In this document: one piece after another, positions 13,775 through 25,020 of the stretch | Layout: each line of letters starts with the position of its first letter | How positions within the stretch are numbered: position 1 is the first letter of the stretch | Assembly (NCBI GenBank): GCA_022457155.1 | Contig: JAJGOT010000090.1 | Coordinates: 310,001-374,000 of the forward strand | Source: Cladopsammia gracilis | Taxonomy: Eukaryota; Cnidaria; Anthozoa; Scleractinia; Dendrophylliidae | Length of the DNA stretch: 64,000 nucleotides | Direction: 5' to 3' | The notes under the pieces: model-generated | Database searches by the model: none | Told to the model about the DNA's origin: nothing | Seen by the model: the letters and a program-made list of their open reading frames with translations, nothing else | Program-made: the position numbers and the translations under genes

Positions 13775-13895
13775 AATTTTTATCAGGTTGCTTTTTGAAC
13801 TGCTTAAGTTGAGAGCACACTGCGAGGATCACAAATTTCACTCATGTTTATCCGCAGTTCAAATATATGATTTTCATTTATTCATATTCAGAGTA
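13775..13895 (+). mobile_element. Truncated SINE body
   Basis: TGCGAGGATCACAAATTTCA...CCGCAGTTCAAATATATGA matches the 3' body of the SINE at 10639-10912. The tRNA-like head is missing, as expected for a 5'-truncated copy. Confidence 0.55.
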
Positions 13896-14647
13896 GTTCA
13901 ATTTGAAAACACAAGCTCCAGCGTCAAAAACTAACTAGCGAAAAGTATGTTTCTCTTGAAAACCTGCTACCCAGCGAGCAAGCTCTCTTGTAGTGGGGAA
14001 AGAGGGAGGAGAAAAAAGAAGAGAGCCTCCCCCCTCCCCCTTCCCCTCCCCCCAAGTGAGTTACTCGCAGGCTAAAAACCCGCAAGCCTTAGATATTTGT
14101 CGCTCGGTCATTTGAAATGACCGTACTTTGATCCCTACTGAAAGGTAAGACAGATCTCGCAGTAAGAATCACTGAAGCATTTCGGTGATTGAATGTGGAA
14201 TATTACTCCCTCGACTTGGCGATGAAAACCAATATATTTCTTAAATGAATATGGAGTATCACTCACAAGTCAGAGCTTGCGAGGCGCTGAAACTATTTTT
14301 AAAAAAAAAAAGAGCTCCGTGAATGCATGCGTGCCCCTTGCTAATTTTTCGACCTTGAGCAGGCGAAGAAAAAAAAAGATCGTAGGCGTAAAGAGAATAA
14401 TAGCTTAATTTACTACCGCCGTTCAGATTTCCGTAAACAGGAATAAAGCAGTCTGTGTGAAAATTTCTGTTCGTGATCAGTAAAGTCACAGACCGTTACA
14501 CGATACACCCCTTCATGGACTTCATACGTATTTCCGCTTTAATTTCACGTGCACAATTAAATTTGCATCCGGTTCACGTGGGTTTCATATCACGGCATGA
14601 ATTGAAAATTTTCAAAACAAACCCCTTTTGCCTTCTGACAGATAGGC

Positions 14648-14946
14648 CATTTACTGCGCCTTTCAATAACATGCGGAATTTGAAATTCAAATCTCCACCA
14701 ACAGTTGCGTTATTCCCTGCCGTCAATCATAATTAATACGAAAGCCAACGGACCATGTAAAAAAGAAACAAACAAAATGGATCGAAATCTACCAATCATA
14801 ATGCACGGACGTGACCTTTTGACCTCATTAATGTGAAGATCTGTTTCCTGAGAGGTAAGCTAAGATGACTGACGGCAGTGTAAAACGCAACTGTCGGTGG
14901 AAATTTGAATTTCAAATTCCGCATGTTATTGAAAGGCGCAGTAAAA
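14648..14946. mobile_element. Fold-back element with ~80-bp inverted repeats
   Basis: The arm at 14648-14727 is repeated in reverse complement at 14867-14946 with a few mismatches, around a ~140 bp centre. Because of the symmetry, frames on both strands encode the same peptide stretch containing FNNMRNLKFK; this is an artefact of the palindrome, not a gene. Confidence 0.7.
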
Positions 14947-15409
14947 GCAATATAAAAGTCCGGTGACTTAATCAAAAAGCAGTTCACAGTAGTACGGCTG
15001 TTGTGCCGCTTATTTTCAGAAGGTCACGTTCCATTCCGTAGCACTTACTTTCATAAATCATTTTAATTATTCACCTTCTCCAGTCTACCGTGCGTGTTTG
15101 CGCTTTGCGGGAACTAATTTTGCTATCGAGAAAGACTGTTTTTTTCTTGCGGGTAATTAATCTTTGCGGTTTGCGTTTTCATAGTCGCGTTCAATTGGAA
15201 TAACAACATATTTATAGTTTCATATTTGAAATACAGGTGAAACAACTTGTAGATGTAAAACACGTTAACCAGTGTCACTCTATTGGTCTATTACAATTAC
15301 AAAAGGGAAAGTTTTAAGTAAATGTGTACCAACACGATTTTACATTACGTGTAAAAATGATATTTGTATATAATTTCGACAGTAGAGTAATTTTTTGCAG
15401 GATCGTGAA

Positions 15410-15580
15410 AATGAAATGCCACACGGGATCTTGAAATTCAGACACCTGTGATGATCCTAGAAGACGGTAAGCAAGGACGCATCGCATGTCATACATGAAC
15501 CCAGTATGGCCTAGTTCTTGCCACAAGTCTCGATCTCGTAGCTCAGTGGTAAAAGCAACTAATCGGTGAGCGAGCACTCA
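15410..15580. mobile_element. Possible SINE fragment
   Basis: TAGCTCAGTGGTAAAAGC near 15538 looks like a tRNA A box, but no B box follows. The minus-strand frame across it resembles spurious repeat-derived ORFs that are frequent in coral assemblies. Weak call. Confidence 0.3.
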
Positions 15581-16540
15581 TATATTTTTTTTTTGCCTCA
15601 CGCTCGTGACACGATGAACTTACATTTATATCTTTCTCATTCATTACCGAGCTAAACATTTATCATCGTTTTTTTATTTATTATCCTCCCTTATCCTGTA
15701 CAACTGAATGTTTGTATCTCCCGGGCGTGCGTCACCGCTACCGGTTTAATATTCTCTCCAAAATAACTAATCCATTGACACTGAAGAGCTTTATTTCCTG
15801 TTATTTGAAAGAAATTTTGCGAATTAAAAATACGTGACCTACACCCACGGTGAAAGTCGGATTAAATTGAAAATCAGCGATAACAGTTAAACCTGTATTA
15901 AGCGGGCACCCAAAAGTCCCAAAATTAAGTTACCGTCAGCGGACACCGAACACTCGGGACAGCCTCCCCTCGGTTTTTTTCTCCTGCGCCCGATTTTTCT
16001 TTTACGCCCCACTAACTGAACGCCTGGAAGAGGGTAAAGACGCCACGTGTCGAAGCTGTGAACAACTTCTTGTTCAGTTTGTTGTGAACATAATTTTATA
16101 ATCGACCTTAAAACCACAATACGCACCGCAATACGCACAGTAGAAGTCTGCATGATAACACTCTCCTACATCTTATCAAAATGAATACAAAACCTGGTCA
16201 GACCACTTTTCAATCCGCAGCATATTAGAGAAATTACTGCGTTACCAGACTGCTGCATTACCAAAGTTTAAGACTGAGTTATATAAATATTTTTGCGAAT
16301 AAGACCGTCCTTCCCATCGATGTTCAAGTAATTGTAATATAATAGATAATAGATAATATAACAAGTAATATAACAGATAATAATGTGGAAGCATCAAAGC
16401 ATATTCACTGGCAGCCTTTAAGTAATGTGTACAAACGTAAATTAATTTCATTGATGTACTCAATCACAGTTTAGATTCTAAGCCTATTTGACTGTGATCT
16501 GTTTCACAAAGACGATCAGTGACATTATAAGTTAAGAAGA

Positions 16541-16962
16541 GTGGATAAACTTACTGTACTACATTATAATTACTCTATATGTTATCATGAGAGATTCCAA
16601 TGTATGAACATGCTACCAAAATCCTACAAACAATTATCTAGTCACGCAAGTTTTAAGCAAAAGATCCAAAAAGATCTAGAACTCCTAGAAAAAAAAATGA
16701 GCTTTGATAAGAAGTCATGTCTGATAACGAATAAGAACGCTGACTTTCGTTATTTTCAATTTCATTTTTTTAATTCTATGACGAAGCATTGTTTCTATCC
16801 ATAATTTAACTAATATTTTTTAGCTTAAATTTTTAAATCTTATTATATTAATGTATTCTAGTTTTATTAGATTGTAATGTAGGCAGGTCCACATCAGCCT
16901 TTGGCTGCCTTCTCATGACCTGTATGACCAAATAAAGTTGTTGTTGTTGTTGTTGTCATTCA
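16541..16962 (+). mobile_element. LINE 3' end fragment
   Basis: An 87-codon frame containing NMLPKSYKQL and FKQKIQKDLE, in the style of a LINE ORF2 C-terminus, is followed by about 100 bp ending in AAATAAAGTTGTTGTTG and a GTT repeat (16936-16957), a usual 3' tail of CR1/L2-type LINEs. The reverse transcriptase is not in this orientation. Confidence 0.5.
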
Positions 16963-16984
16963 AACATCGATATCTCGCACACAA

Positions 16985-17290
16985 TCTTCTATCACTGATT
17001 TTGCCAGGTCCGCAGAGGATTCAAAGGAGAGATACAACTGTCATCATCGGCATACAGATGGGACTTGACTTTATGGTGTCTCATATTAAATATCACTCAG
17101 TGGTAAGGTATAAAACAAGAATAAAATAGGTCCAACGACACTACCCTGGGGTACACCATAATGCAGCTCACGCGGACTAAAAGACACGCCACCATTTATT
17201 TTCACAGTCTGAAAACGATCGGACAAGTATGATCTGAACCACTCAAGTGCATGATCCACTATTTCACTGTTCAACGTACACAGAGTTGAT
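16985..17290 (-). pseudogene. CR1/L2-like LINE reverse transcriptase fragment (later motifs)
   Basis: Minus-strand translation shows [15 protein letters not shown], then [13 protein letters not shown] (reverse transcriptase motif B), then after a frame break HKVKSHLYADDD, which carries the YADD catalytic box of motif C. The order is that of CR1/L2-type LINE polymerases. A frameshift or stop between the motifs and the absence of flanking ORF2 make it a dead fragment. The earlier polymerase motif lies nearby on the other strand at 17662-17853. Confidence 0.8.
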
Positions 17291-17661
17291 TCTGAAAATA
17301 TGCATTTATAATTAAGGGTTAGAGGCATTTTTAGTGAAAGTAATTAAAAAATTTCCCAGTCAAGAAATCATGTTGCAAAGAACAATGAAATGTTTAAAGA
17401 AGGCATGATCCCAGTTCCATTTAGAAAAGATCTACTTTCAAATCGTTTCATATCTTTACGCTGCTTTTCGGTAGCAATTCCCCCAAAGATCTCGCAAATA
17501 AATTTGCTGATAAGAGCAGATCTTGATCTCAGGAGATTAAACTAACTGCAGGAGCTTTTCCCTGATGCGTGCTTGGAAAACAGCAAGGTTTTATTCCGGC
17601 AGTTCACGCCTGTAACTAAAAAGCAGTAAGGGTTGAAGATAACGACTTAAATGAGATTTAT

Positions 17662-17853
17662 CAGTCCGCCTATAAACAATATCACAGTACAGAAACGGCA
17701 TTGATTAAAGTTCAGGATGATCTAATCCGGGCCATTGACAATAACTCTTGCAAGATATTGCTGCTCTTAGACCTTTCAGCAGCTTTCGATACAGTTGATC
17801 ACCGTATTCTTTTGCATCGTCTTTCACAACGATTTGGCAAAGAGAAATATTTC
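17662..17853 (+). pseudogene. CR1/L2-like LINE reverse transcriptase fragment (earlier motif)
   Basis: The plus-strand frame starting at 17662 reads [20 protein letters not shown] and then [15 protein letters not shown], the motif A region with the first catalytic aspartate. In LINE polymerases this comes just before the motifs found inverted at 16985-17290, so both pieces may derive from one element. It is truncated on both sides. Confidence 0.8.
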
Positions 17854-18507
17854 TTGATTTAGTGAGTTATAAAGATTTGATTTTACAAAATGCTGATAAG
17901 ATGACGTCTATTTAGAACTCATTTATTATACAACTACCTGTTTTCACCTCCAAGTAATTTTTTTACGAATCAATTGACAAAATTTCAATTTCAATCTCAA
18001 ATTTCAAAATTTCAAAATTTCAATCTCAAATTGATTATCCTTAAGCTGTAATTAAACCTCGTATTGTAAATTGAAGTAGAAATAATGGTAAAGGGTCACT
18101 TTTGATGTTTTTAAACGTAATTTTTGTTCGGCACTGATTCTAACAAGAAGTGCGCGTTTGTGTATGAGGTGCAGTTTCCAGAAGCATCAACGGTTTTTCT
18201 GTACAAGCTGAAGTAAAAACATAACTTGAGAAAAAATAAGAGGTGGTCTATCCTTTCTTTCTTAACCCTTAACTAGACTCCCAAGAGTGCCAAAGAAAAA
18301 ATTAAAGAAAAATCCCAATTTCATTTTGTAAAATATTGAAAAACTAATGGTACTAATCATAGTTTTTAATCTCCTCAATCATTCTAAACAACACATGACG
18401 ATCTTACACCAGGGTAACATAGAGCCGCAAAAATCCAGGGCAAAAATTCATCTTCCAAATTGGCACACTCTTATAGGGACAGTCCCGGCTGAAATACCGT
18501 GTTTTCA

Positions 18508-18820
18508 TGTAATATATCAAACACGAGGAAGAGTGTTTCATCAGGATATCTAAACACCGAGAAGTGGGTTGAAAATACGAGGCGTAGCCGAGGTTTTTTT
18601 AACCCACTTCAAGGTGTTTGGATACCTGATGACACACTCTTTCGCGTGTTTGATATAGCCAATGATATAGCTTCTCAAGCCATTAATAATTCTTGGACAA
18701 ATCAAAAGCAAACGTTGCGACACTTTATGATAATTATATCACGTACAACAGAGTTTTTAACCCACTTCGAGGTGTTTGGATATCTGATGAAACACTCTTT
18801 CGAGTGTTTGATATAGCTTC
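18508..18820. mobile_element. Fold-back MITE with a second partial copy
   Basis: ATATCAAACACGAGGAAGAG at the left pairs with CTCTTTCGCGTGTTTGATAT at about 18640-18660; the arms also share AACCCACTTC and AGGTGTTTGGATA blocks. A partial right-arm duplicate follows at 18752-18820. A diverged relative is at 50765-50905. Confidence 0.7.
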
Positions 18821-18924
18821 TCAAACTGATCACTCAATGCGGAGGAAACGAAGGAATAAAATCGCCAAAATCTATGCAAATAAGGATCGGATATCCAAAC
18901 CTCCTTCACGGGTAGGATTATGGT

Positions 18925-19130
18925 CATTATGGCCAGGAGCTTGCTTTAAGCTTACTATATTATCTTGAAATAGGAAGAAAAAATCGCTAAAAGCGATCAA
19001 CGCCAAGAAAAATCAACTAAAGGGAGAAAATTCCACAAGAATGGCAATCATGTTTGATTTCTTGACCGCCTGTCGAGAAATCAAATTTGATGAACTGTAA
19101 TACACTTCCATCCTTGCAATCCTGCACTTA
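18925..19130. repeat. Dispersed repeat, copy 2 of 2
   Basis: Diverged match to 5990-6220, sharing GAAGAAAAAATCGC and TTCTTGACCGCCTG in the same order. Confidence 0.6.
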
Positions 19131-19132
19131 AC

Positions 19133-19395
19133 CCCCGGGGTACTCCCATATGTGAACTATATAGGTATGTGCCGCTGTGAAGGGTATGGTCTAGGATAGG
19201 GTATAGTTATCAGAGATTTTTGGTCTAGAATAGGATATCGTTTTCCGCGAAACTGATCAGTTGCGTGAAGAATTTATTCTGGACAAGGTTTACTGGCAAA
19301 TGAGATTTAAAAATCGGTACGGCGGGCAGTACAGCATTTTTACTGACCCCTGGCATCTTAGAATATGATCGTGAACGAGTTTCTGGAAAATAGCG
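19133..19395. mobile_element. Poly-G/C-bounded element, partial inverted copy
   Basis: This is the reverse-complement relative of 12992-13436. It starts with CCCCGGGGTACTCCCATATG and includes GGTCTAGGATAGGG and CGGTACGGCGGGCAGTAC. The far end is missing. Confidence 0.6.
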
Positions 19396-19619
19396 AGTCT
19401 GGATTGTATAGCTGTATATTTGGTAGCAGTTGACAATATAATTAAAATAAAGAAAGCGAAATTTTGTTATTTCGGCCGGGACAGTGTCCTTTTAATCCCC
19501 ACGGAATCAACGAATGCTTTTCATTCAACTAGTTAATTATTCTTGTTTTCACGTGATCACGTTTCCACCAATAGCATAGCTCCACCGTCCGACATATAAC
19601 ACAACCCACAATTCCTTAA

Positions 19620-19794
19620 AGGCCCACCTTCACCCAAAAGACGTTGCGGCCGTTTGTTTTTGTTTTGAAATGCTCCATTGTTCATATTCATGATCTGATT
19701 GGTTGCACGCATTCAAGCATGAATCTCGTGTTACACGAAATTCAGCACAGAAAGTGATCACGGCGCGCACAGCATTTTGGGTGAAGGCGGGCCT
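19620..19794. mobile_element. TTAA-flanked MITE, family F7
   Basis: Left end AGGCCCACCTTCACCCAAAA follows a TTAA at 19616-19619. The right end TTTTGGGTGAAGGCGGGCCT is its near-perfect inverted repeat. About 175 bp, non-coding. Confidence 0.7.
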
Positions 19795-19804
19795 TTTATT
19801 CGCT

Positions 19805-19885
19805 CGGGCGAAGAGCTAGCGCTAGAAACTTCAGCTTTTTTAACCTTTTTTACGGTGGCCAATTTACCTTACCAACTCAGTTCAT
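19805..19885 (+). mobile_element. Penelope-like element tail fragment
   Basis: AGCTAGCGCTAGAAACTTCAG followed by ACGGTGGCCAATTTACC matches the minus-strand block at 7215-7300. Only the untranslated tail survives. Confidence 0.4.
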
Positions 19886-20220
19886 AAAATCACATTATCG
19901 TCTTTCACTCCCCTACAGACGTAGCACTTCAGTTTCTTCAGAAACTCCAAACTTCATTTAAAAGAATTCTGCCGCAAGTGTTCTGTTTTCTGTTAAGGGT
20001 AAAAGCATTTTTTCTTACTTCTTATTGTTTCGTGTTTCCCACTTCAGTGTTTTTTTAAATTAGTTTGAAACCAGTTTCTATGCGTCGTGATTACAAAATG
20101 CCCGGTTCCCGGCACTTGTTTGCAGAGCGTTACTTTCACATTTTCCTGCATTTATCGCCTTCTCCGACACTATATATATTACGAAACTTGACATTTTTGG
20201 TTTTAAATTTGGTTGTTATT

Positions 20221-22181
20221 TCAATTCAGCCTTTCCTTTTTGCGAAATCGATGTCGCAGCTTACAAATTGCAAACAAAATAACATGCAATACTAACTGAA
20301 CACAGGCGAACAGAAATGCTCCAAGAGCGACGTACGCTGCTGGAGTTGTACCGTACTCCACTGCTTCATAAATCTGTTCCTTTCCCTTGTGATTCACCCC
20401 TTCAAGGAGCCAAAAGATGACAGTAAACGCCAAATAGGAGCCGGTAAAGACAAATGGATAAATGACATGGGAGATCAACACTGGAATACCACTGATGCCA
20501 GTTTCCAGGAGGAGAAAGACCGTCACAAACAGATGTTTGGTGAAGTCGTTCACGTAGCCATCTTTTGGCGTTCCTTTTCTCTCATGGAAATAGAAGAATG
20601 CGTAGTAGAACACGGTGATTGCGCATGACACATTAGCAGCAATGTTGTAAATGACCCAGAATGCCTTGTGATACCAAGCCAGGGTGTCTGTAACTTCGGT
20701 ATCTTCCTGACATTCTTCGTCGTCTAGTCGCTCATACATCGGCTGGTTGTTCTGGTCTTGTGCACGGCCTCTGCATTGCTGTGTAGTGCAAGTATTCAGC
20801 AAAAGGTTAACTCTTTCACTCCCAAAGACAATTATGGACTAGACATGTAATGTTGTTCTTAATCTTGAGTCTGTGGACGAAATCCTATGGTGTGACCATT
20901 CAAATGAAACCTCTTCAGCAGTACTTTTGCATTGTACCATTTGTTCTAACTTTTGAGTCTGTGGATGAAATCCTATGGTGTGACCATTCAAATGAAACCT
21001 CTTCGGCAGTACTTTTACATGGTACCATTACAAAATGAAATTTAGGATTTTCCTCGAATTTTGGTAATCGTCAATTGAGCTAGAAAAACGTGTCTCGCAG
21101 AACCTCGCGAAGCTTGGGGCATGGTGTACCGCAGAAAACTTTAGCGACGGAGGAGGGATCAGTGGAATTTCTGGTTTAACTGGCGAGGTTAGGTTGCATG
21201 GCCACAATGGCCCCGAAATTCGGAGTTAACAAATTCTCGTTCCCAGGCGCTCGTCAAACTGGATAACATCAATTGGAACTTTGTTGTGGTTTTGTTGCTA
21301 GGCAACTGCTGGACACTAACCCGATATATATCATGATAAAGGAAGCCCGAGATTCCACCGCCCTCAAGCGATCCACACGCGACAGATTTCAAAACCCCGA
21401 TTCGCGAGGAATTCGATTTAAAACTGAAGTTAACGTTTTGCTTCAAACGTTCGTAACATCGGAAAATTTAACGCCTTTCAAAGGTTTTCAGAGGAAGGAT
21501 TAAATTCGGAAAGGTGAAAGGAGCTGAAATATTCAACTGAACCGAAAAGCTCAAACTGTATTAGCTTTCACATAGTTTCCTTTAAAGGCACTAAAATGAT
21601 ATGGAAAAACAGTACAGCACCATTCAACGCGTTTTCCTAAACATTCCTCCTTGGGTTCCCTGTGCATTCCTCGTTGGTTTCCCTGTGCATTCCTCCTTGG
21701 CTGCCCAATATATAACACTGAACCTTTCTCGAAACAGTTGTACAGCAATTATCAGATGATATACATCGCACCTCCTATCTATCGCACTTACCTGCACCCA
21801 TGTCGTGATTGACAGAGCAGCTCCAATGAGGAAAAAGGTAGTGGAAGCTGTATTGGCCCAGTGGGTGAGAAAAATGAAAAACGTCCCATCCGGATAAGAA
21901 ATCAAATTATATATCCACCATGCCAAGCAGTAAAGACCCACTATTAGCCGCCACACTGCTAGAATTGGAACTAGGATGACCTAACCACCAACAACACAAT
22001 CAAAGAATTATAATTCATATTTACTTTTATTATATACCTAACATAAGCTTTGCCTGTTGCTGATTGCTTAAAAAATATATAATATAAAACACTAATATAA
22101 GGGACCTACCTTTGAACCGTGGAAGTCCTCCCTAAAAGTGTGTTGGAGGGCAAATTTAACATTGAAACCGTTCCTGCACAT
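20221..22181 (-). CDS. Rolling stone-like multi-pass membrane protein
   Basis: I assemble three exons in phase: 22110-22181 (24 codons from ATG, donor GTAGGT), 21792-21980 (63 codons, acceptor TTAG, donor GTAAGT) and 20221-20778 (acceptor ACACAG, 185 codons and TGA). Together they give about 272 residues, the usual size for the rolling stone family, which was named from a Drosophila myoblast-fusion mutant. Hydrophobic segments follow one another: LAVWRLIVGLYCLAWWIY and STTFFLIGAALSITTWV in exon 2, then AFWVIYNIAANVSCAITVFY, the LFVTVFLLLETGISGIPVLI region, a YLAFTVIFWLL segment and an AFLFACVQLVLHVILFAI segment in exon 3, ending in a basic tail. The position and phase of all junctions agree. 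A second first exon (23272-23343) can replace exon 1. The intron between exons 2 and 3 holds an F1 MITE close to the acceptor. Membrane location is from the helices; the exact role in the coral is unknown. Confidence 0.82.
20811..21058. mobile_element. TTAA-flanked MITE, family F1, internally duplicated
   Basis: A TTAA at 20807-20810 precedes CTCTTTCACTCCCA. An ~89 bp internal unit containing GTGTGACCATTCAAATGAAA is present twice in a row. It lies in the rolling stone-like intron about 30 bp from the exon 3 acceptor. No right terminal repeat is visible. Confidence 0.65.
22110..22181 (-). CDS. Rolling stone-like gene, first coding exon A
   Basis: The exon starts with ATG (complement of 22179-22181), encodes 24 residues including FNVKFALQHTF, and ends at AAG followed by donor GTAGGT. 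Phase 0 joins it directly to exon 2 (VILVPILAV...). A copy with two amino-acid differences by my reading (Cys2 to Tyr, His21 to Tyr) is exon B. Confidence 0.7.
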
Positions 22182-22848
22182 TTTTTTGCTGGATGCTCTA
22201 CTTTAAAAGATTGCTAAAAGATGGAGATATTAACCTATCTGTTGCAAGTAGTCGTAGTATCTAGGCGATCGTTCCTCTTTGATCGCAATTTTAATTTTCT
22301 TAAAGGACAATATCACCTTGTTTAGCGTCAACTTTTTAGCGCCGTTTTAAAAAGCGAAGAAAAGAATATATGAGAGAAAGGCCTGATAATAATGGCCCTT
22401 GCAGTGTCGACAACAATTTCTGGCGCAGGTGTTATGGAAAAATTATACAATTCTTCGTATGGATAATACTGTTCGTTAAGGTGAAACTTAATTATTGTTC
22501 AGGTTTTTCTATGAAAGATAATTTCTTGAAGAGTTTATTAGTACTAGAAGTCCTACTTTACATTTTCTTTGTCGATACGAAGAATTGTCGAATTCTCCCC
22601 TAACGCAGGGCATTGAAAGTGAGTATCATTTAGTGTCTTTGGCTGTACATGTAGATGGTCGGGAAGAAAATTGATTTTCAAGTTCATTGTGTCTTTCGAA
22701 ATAATCGCTAGCAACTCATTTGGTTTTTTCTCCCTTTAAGGAATCACGGCTTGATCTATATTTTTGATCTTAGCGCACGTGTTCAAGGATAATTTCAAAG
22801 TGATTAGGAGAGGAGAGAAAATGTTCTAATCGCGACATGCAACTAACC

Positions 22849-22881
22849 CCCCATTGAAAAAAATTATTTTTTTTAATGGGG
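22849..22881. repeat. Hairpin in copy A upstream region
   Basis: CCCCATT pairs with AATGGGG around an A/T-only loop; the outer bases CTAATC/GATTAG extend the symmetry imperfectly. The equivalent in copy B is at 24004-24035. Confidence 0.6.
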
Positions 22882-23250
22882 CGATTAGTTTCTGAAATCA
22901 AGAAGGCTAGTTTGGCCAGCCGAAATATACTACACCTTCTAAAATTCTACCTACGTTGTATCGGTCTCTGCTTCTATATTATATTTTCACTTGTTAAACC
23001 GATTAAATCACTAGTTTAATTCAATGTATACCATCAGGATTGTCGTCCACAGTTACTTGCTTGAACTTCTCATTTTGAATCTTCCTCTCTCTTAGGCGTT
23101 TTGCTCCATCGACGGACTTTTCGCGCCATAAATTGCTCATTAAAACAAAACAAAGGTCACTAAACAACATTTAAATATGTTTAAGCGTTGGTGTGAATAG
23201 GGTATTGGGCTCGAAAACATTTCATGTGTGTTTATGCTAAAGAAACATGA

Positions 23251-24170
23251 ACACTAATATAAGGGACCTACCTTCGAACCGTAGAAGTCCTCCCTAAAAG
23301 TGTGTTGGAGAGCAAATTTAACATTGAAACCGTTCCTGTACATTTTTTTGCTATGTCATCAACATGCTAGTGCTTAAAACATGAAGGTGTTAACCTATTC
23401 TGTTGCAAGTAGTCATAGTATCCAGGCGATCGTTCCCCTTTGATCTCAATTTTAATTTTCTCAAAGGACAATATCAACTGTTTTAGCGTCACCTATCATA
23501 GCGTTGTTTTGAAAAACGAAAAAAAAATTCATGAGCGAAAGGCCTGGAAATAATGGCCCAGTGTCGACAACAATTTCTGGCGCAGGTGTTATGGAAGAAT
23601 TTATAGGTTGTTGAAAAGTACATCATTAAGAATATTATTGTTCAGGTTTTTCTACGAAAGATAATTTCTTGAAAGGTTTATTACTGCTGGAAGTCCTATT
23701 TTACATAATTTTTTGTCGATACGAAGAATTGTGGAATTCTCCCCTAACACAGGGCATTGAAAGTGAGTATCAATTATTGTCTCTGGCTGTAGATGGTTGG
23801 GATGAAAATTGATTAAATTTTTTCAAGTTCATTATGTCTTGTGGAATAGTCGCTAGCAACTCATTGTTTTTTTCTCTCTTCAAGGAATCACCGCTAGAAA
23901 TATGTTTTTGCTCTTAGCGCACGTATTCAAGGACAATTTTAAAGTGATTACATTGTGATTAGGAGAGGAGGGAAAATTTTCTAATCGCGACATGCAACTA
24001 ATCCCCCATTGAAAAAAATCAATTTTTTAATGGGGATTAGTTTCTGAAATCAGGAAGGCTAGTTTGGCCAGCCGAAATGTACTACACCTTCTAAAATCCT
24101 ACCTACGTTGTATCGGTCTCTGCTTCTATATTATATTTCCACTTGTTAAACCGATTAAATCACTAGTTTA
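23251..24170. repeat. Duplicated segment, copy B (with exon B)
   Basis: Second copy of the 22090-23019 segment, with scattered substitutions and small indels. Pieces of it, partly inverted, continue at 24172-24310 (for example CAATGGGGATTAGTTGCATG, the reverse complement of a block at 23991-24013). Confidence 0.85.
23272..23343 (-). CDS. Rolling stone-like gene, alternative first coding exon B
   Basis: Same length (72 nt), same ATG, same phase and same GTAGGT donor as exon A, about 1.16 kb further upstream inside the duplicated segment. It keeps an open frame with mostly conservative change, so it could serve as an alternative promoter/first exon for the same downstream exons. It could also be an unused duplicate; transcripts would decide. 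Confidence 0.6.
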
Positions 24171-24309
24171 AAGTGATTAGGATAGAGAGGAGAGAAAATG
24201 TTCTAATCTCACTGCGAAATTTTTTCAATGGGGATTAGTTGCATGTCGTTAGCAGTGTTATTAGGAGAGAAGAGAAAATGTCCTAATCACACTGCTAGTG
24301 ACATGCAAC

Positions 24310-25020
24310 TAAGAGGGTCTAAAATAGGGTTTCCCAATCCCGCTTCCCGCCACAATTTTTTTCTTTCATCCCGCCATCCCGCTTGCTTCGAACATGTCAT
24401 CCCGATGCCGCTTCCAAAATACTTTTTTGGCATGACAAGTCGCAGTTTTTTCCGGACGAGACGCGATTTCGGCGGGCTAATGCATTACGACCTCGGTGTT
24501 TGTTTACGGTAAACAGCAGCAGTCAGTTTAGTTTGGTAAATTTATCCACTTTTGAGTAAGTGTTGAGGAGCCAAATAAAAGTTTGCTTTATCGGAGAACA
24601 GCGCGTGGACCATGACGAAGGCCCTCCATCACACCAAACTTCAAAATTTCAACTTTAAAAAACACATTTCAAAACACGCGTACTACATAGGGGTTACCCA
24701 CGAAATCTGATAGAGAAGGTTGTTTGTAATATGCGGGGTGCGGAGTGCGGAGTGTAAAAAAAATGAGGAATGTGGAAATTTGACACACCAGGATCGATTA
24801 CTACGCGCTAGGCGTCATGAGATATCTGAAAAATCCTCCTTTGGTGTCAAGTAAGTTTCGCAACGGGATTGTTTGTGCGGCCTGTCACCCCTTGCAACTT
24901 CCAATTTTAGCATTTTAATGAGTTCCTTGAGACAAAATTGCGACACCGTGACAGGTGCTTATGGGATTGATAAAGATCAGGACCTCTGAAGTGATTTCAA
25001 AGGTGATTTCTTTTGTTTCA
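24310..25020. other. No gene; degenerate CCCGC-rich repeat
   Basis: ATCCCGC-type words recur at 24335-24420 and GTGCGGAGTGCGGAG at 24740-24755. A mirror-like GCGGGAG-rich tract is at 41100-41215. No coding exon is recognised. Confidence 0.5.

Larger units (their letters stand above)
22090..23019. repeat. Duplicated segment, copy A (with exon A)
   Basis: This ~930 bp segment matches 23251-24170 almost from end to end, including the first coding exon, the putative upstream region and a hairpin. About 230 bp of unshared sequence separates the copies, so it is a near-tandem duplication. Confidence 0.85.

Noticed and set aside
14473..14987. Two frames on opposite strands with the same peptide stretch
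   Set aside because: Explained by the inverted repeat at 14648-14946.
20389..20628. Plus-strand frame over the rolling stone-like exon 3
   Set aside because: Antisense shadow without hydrophobic segments or domain.
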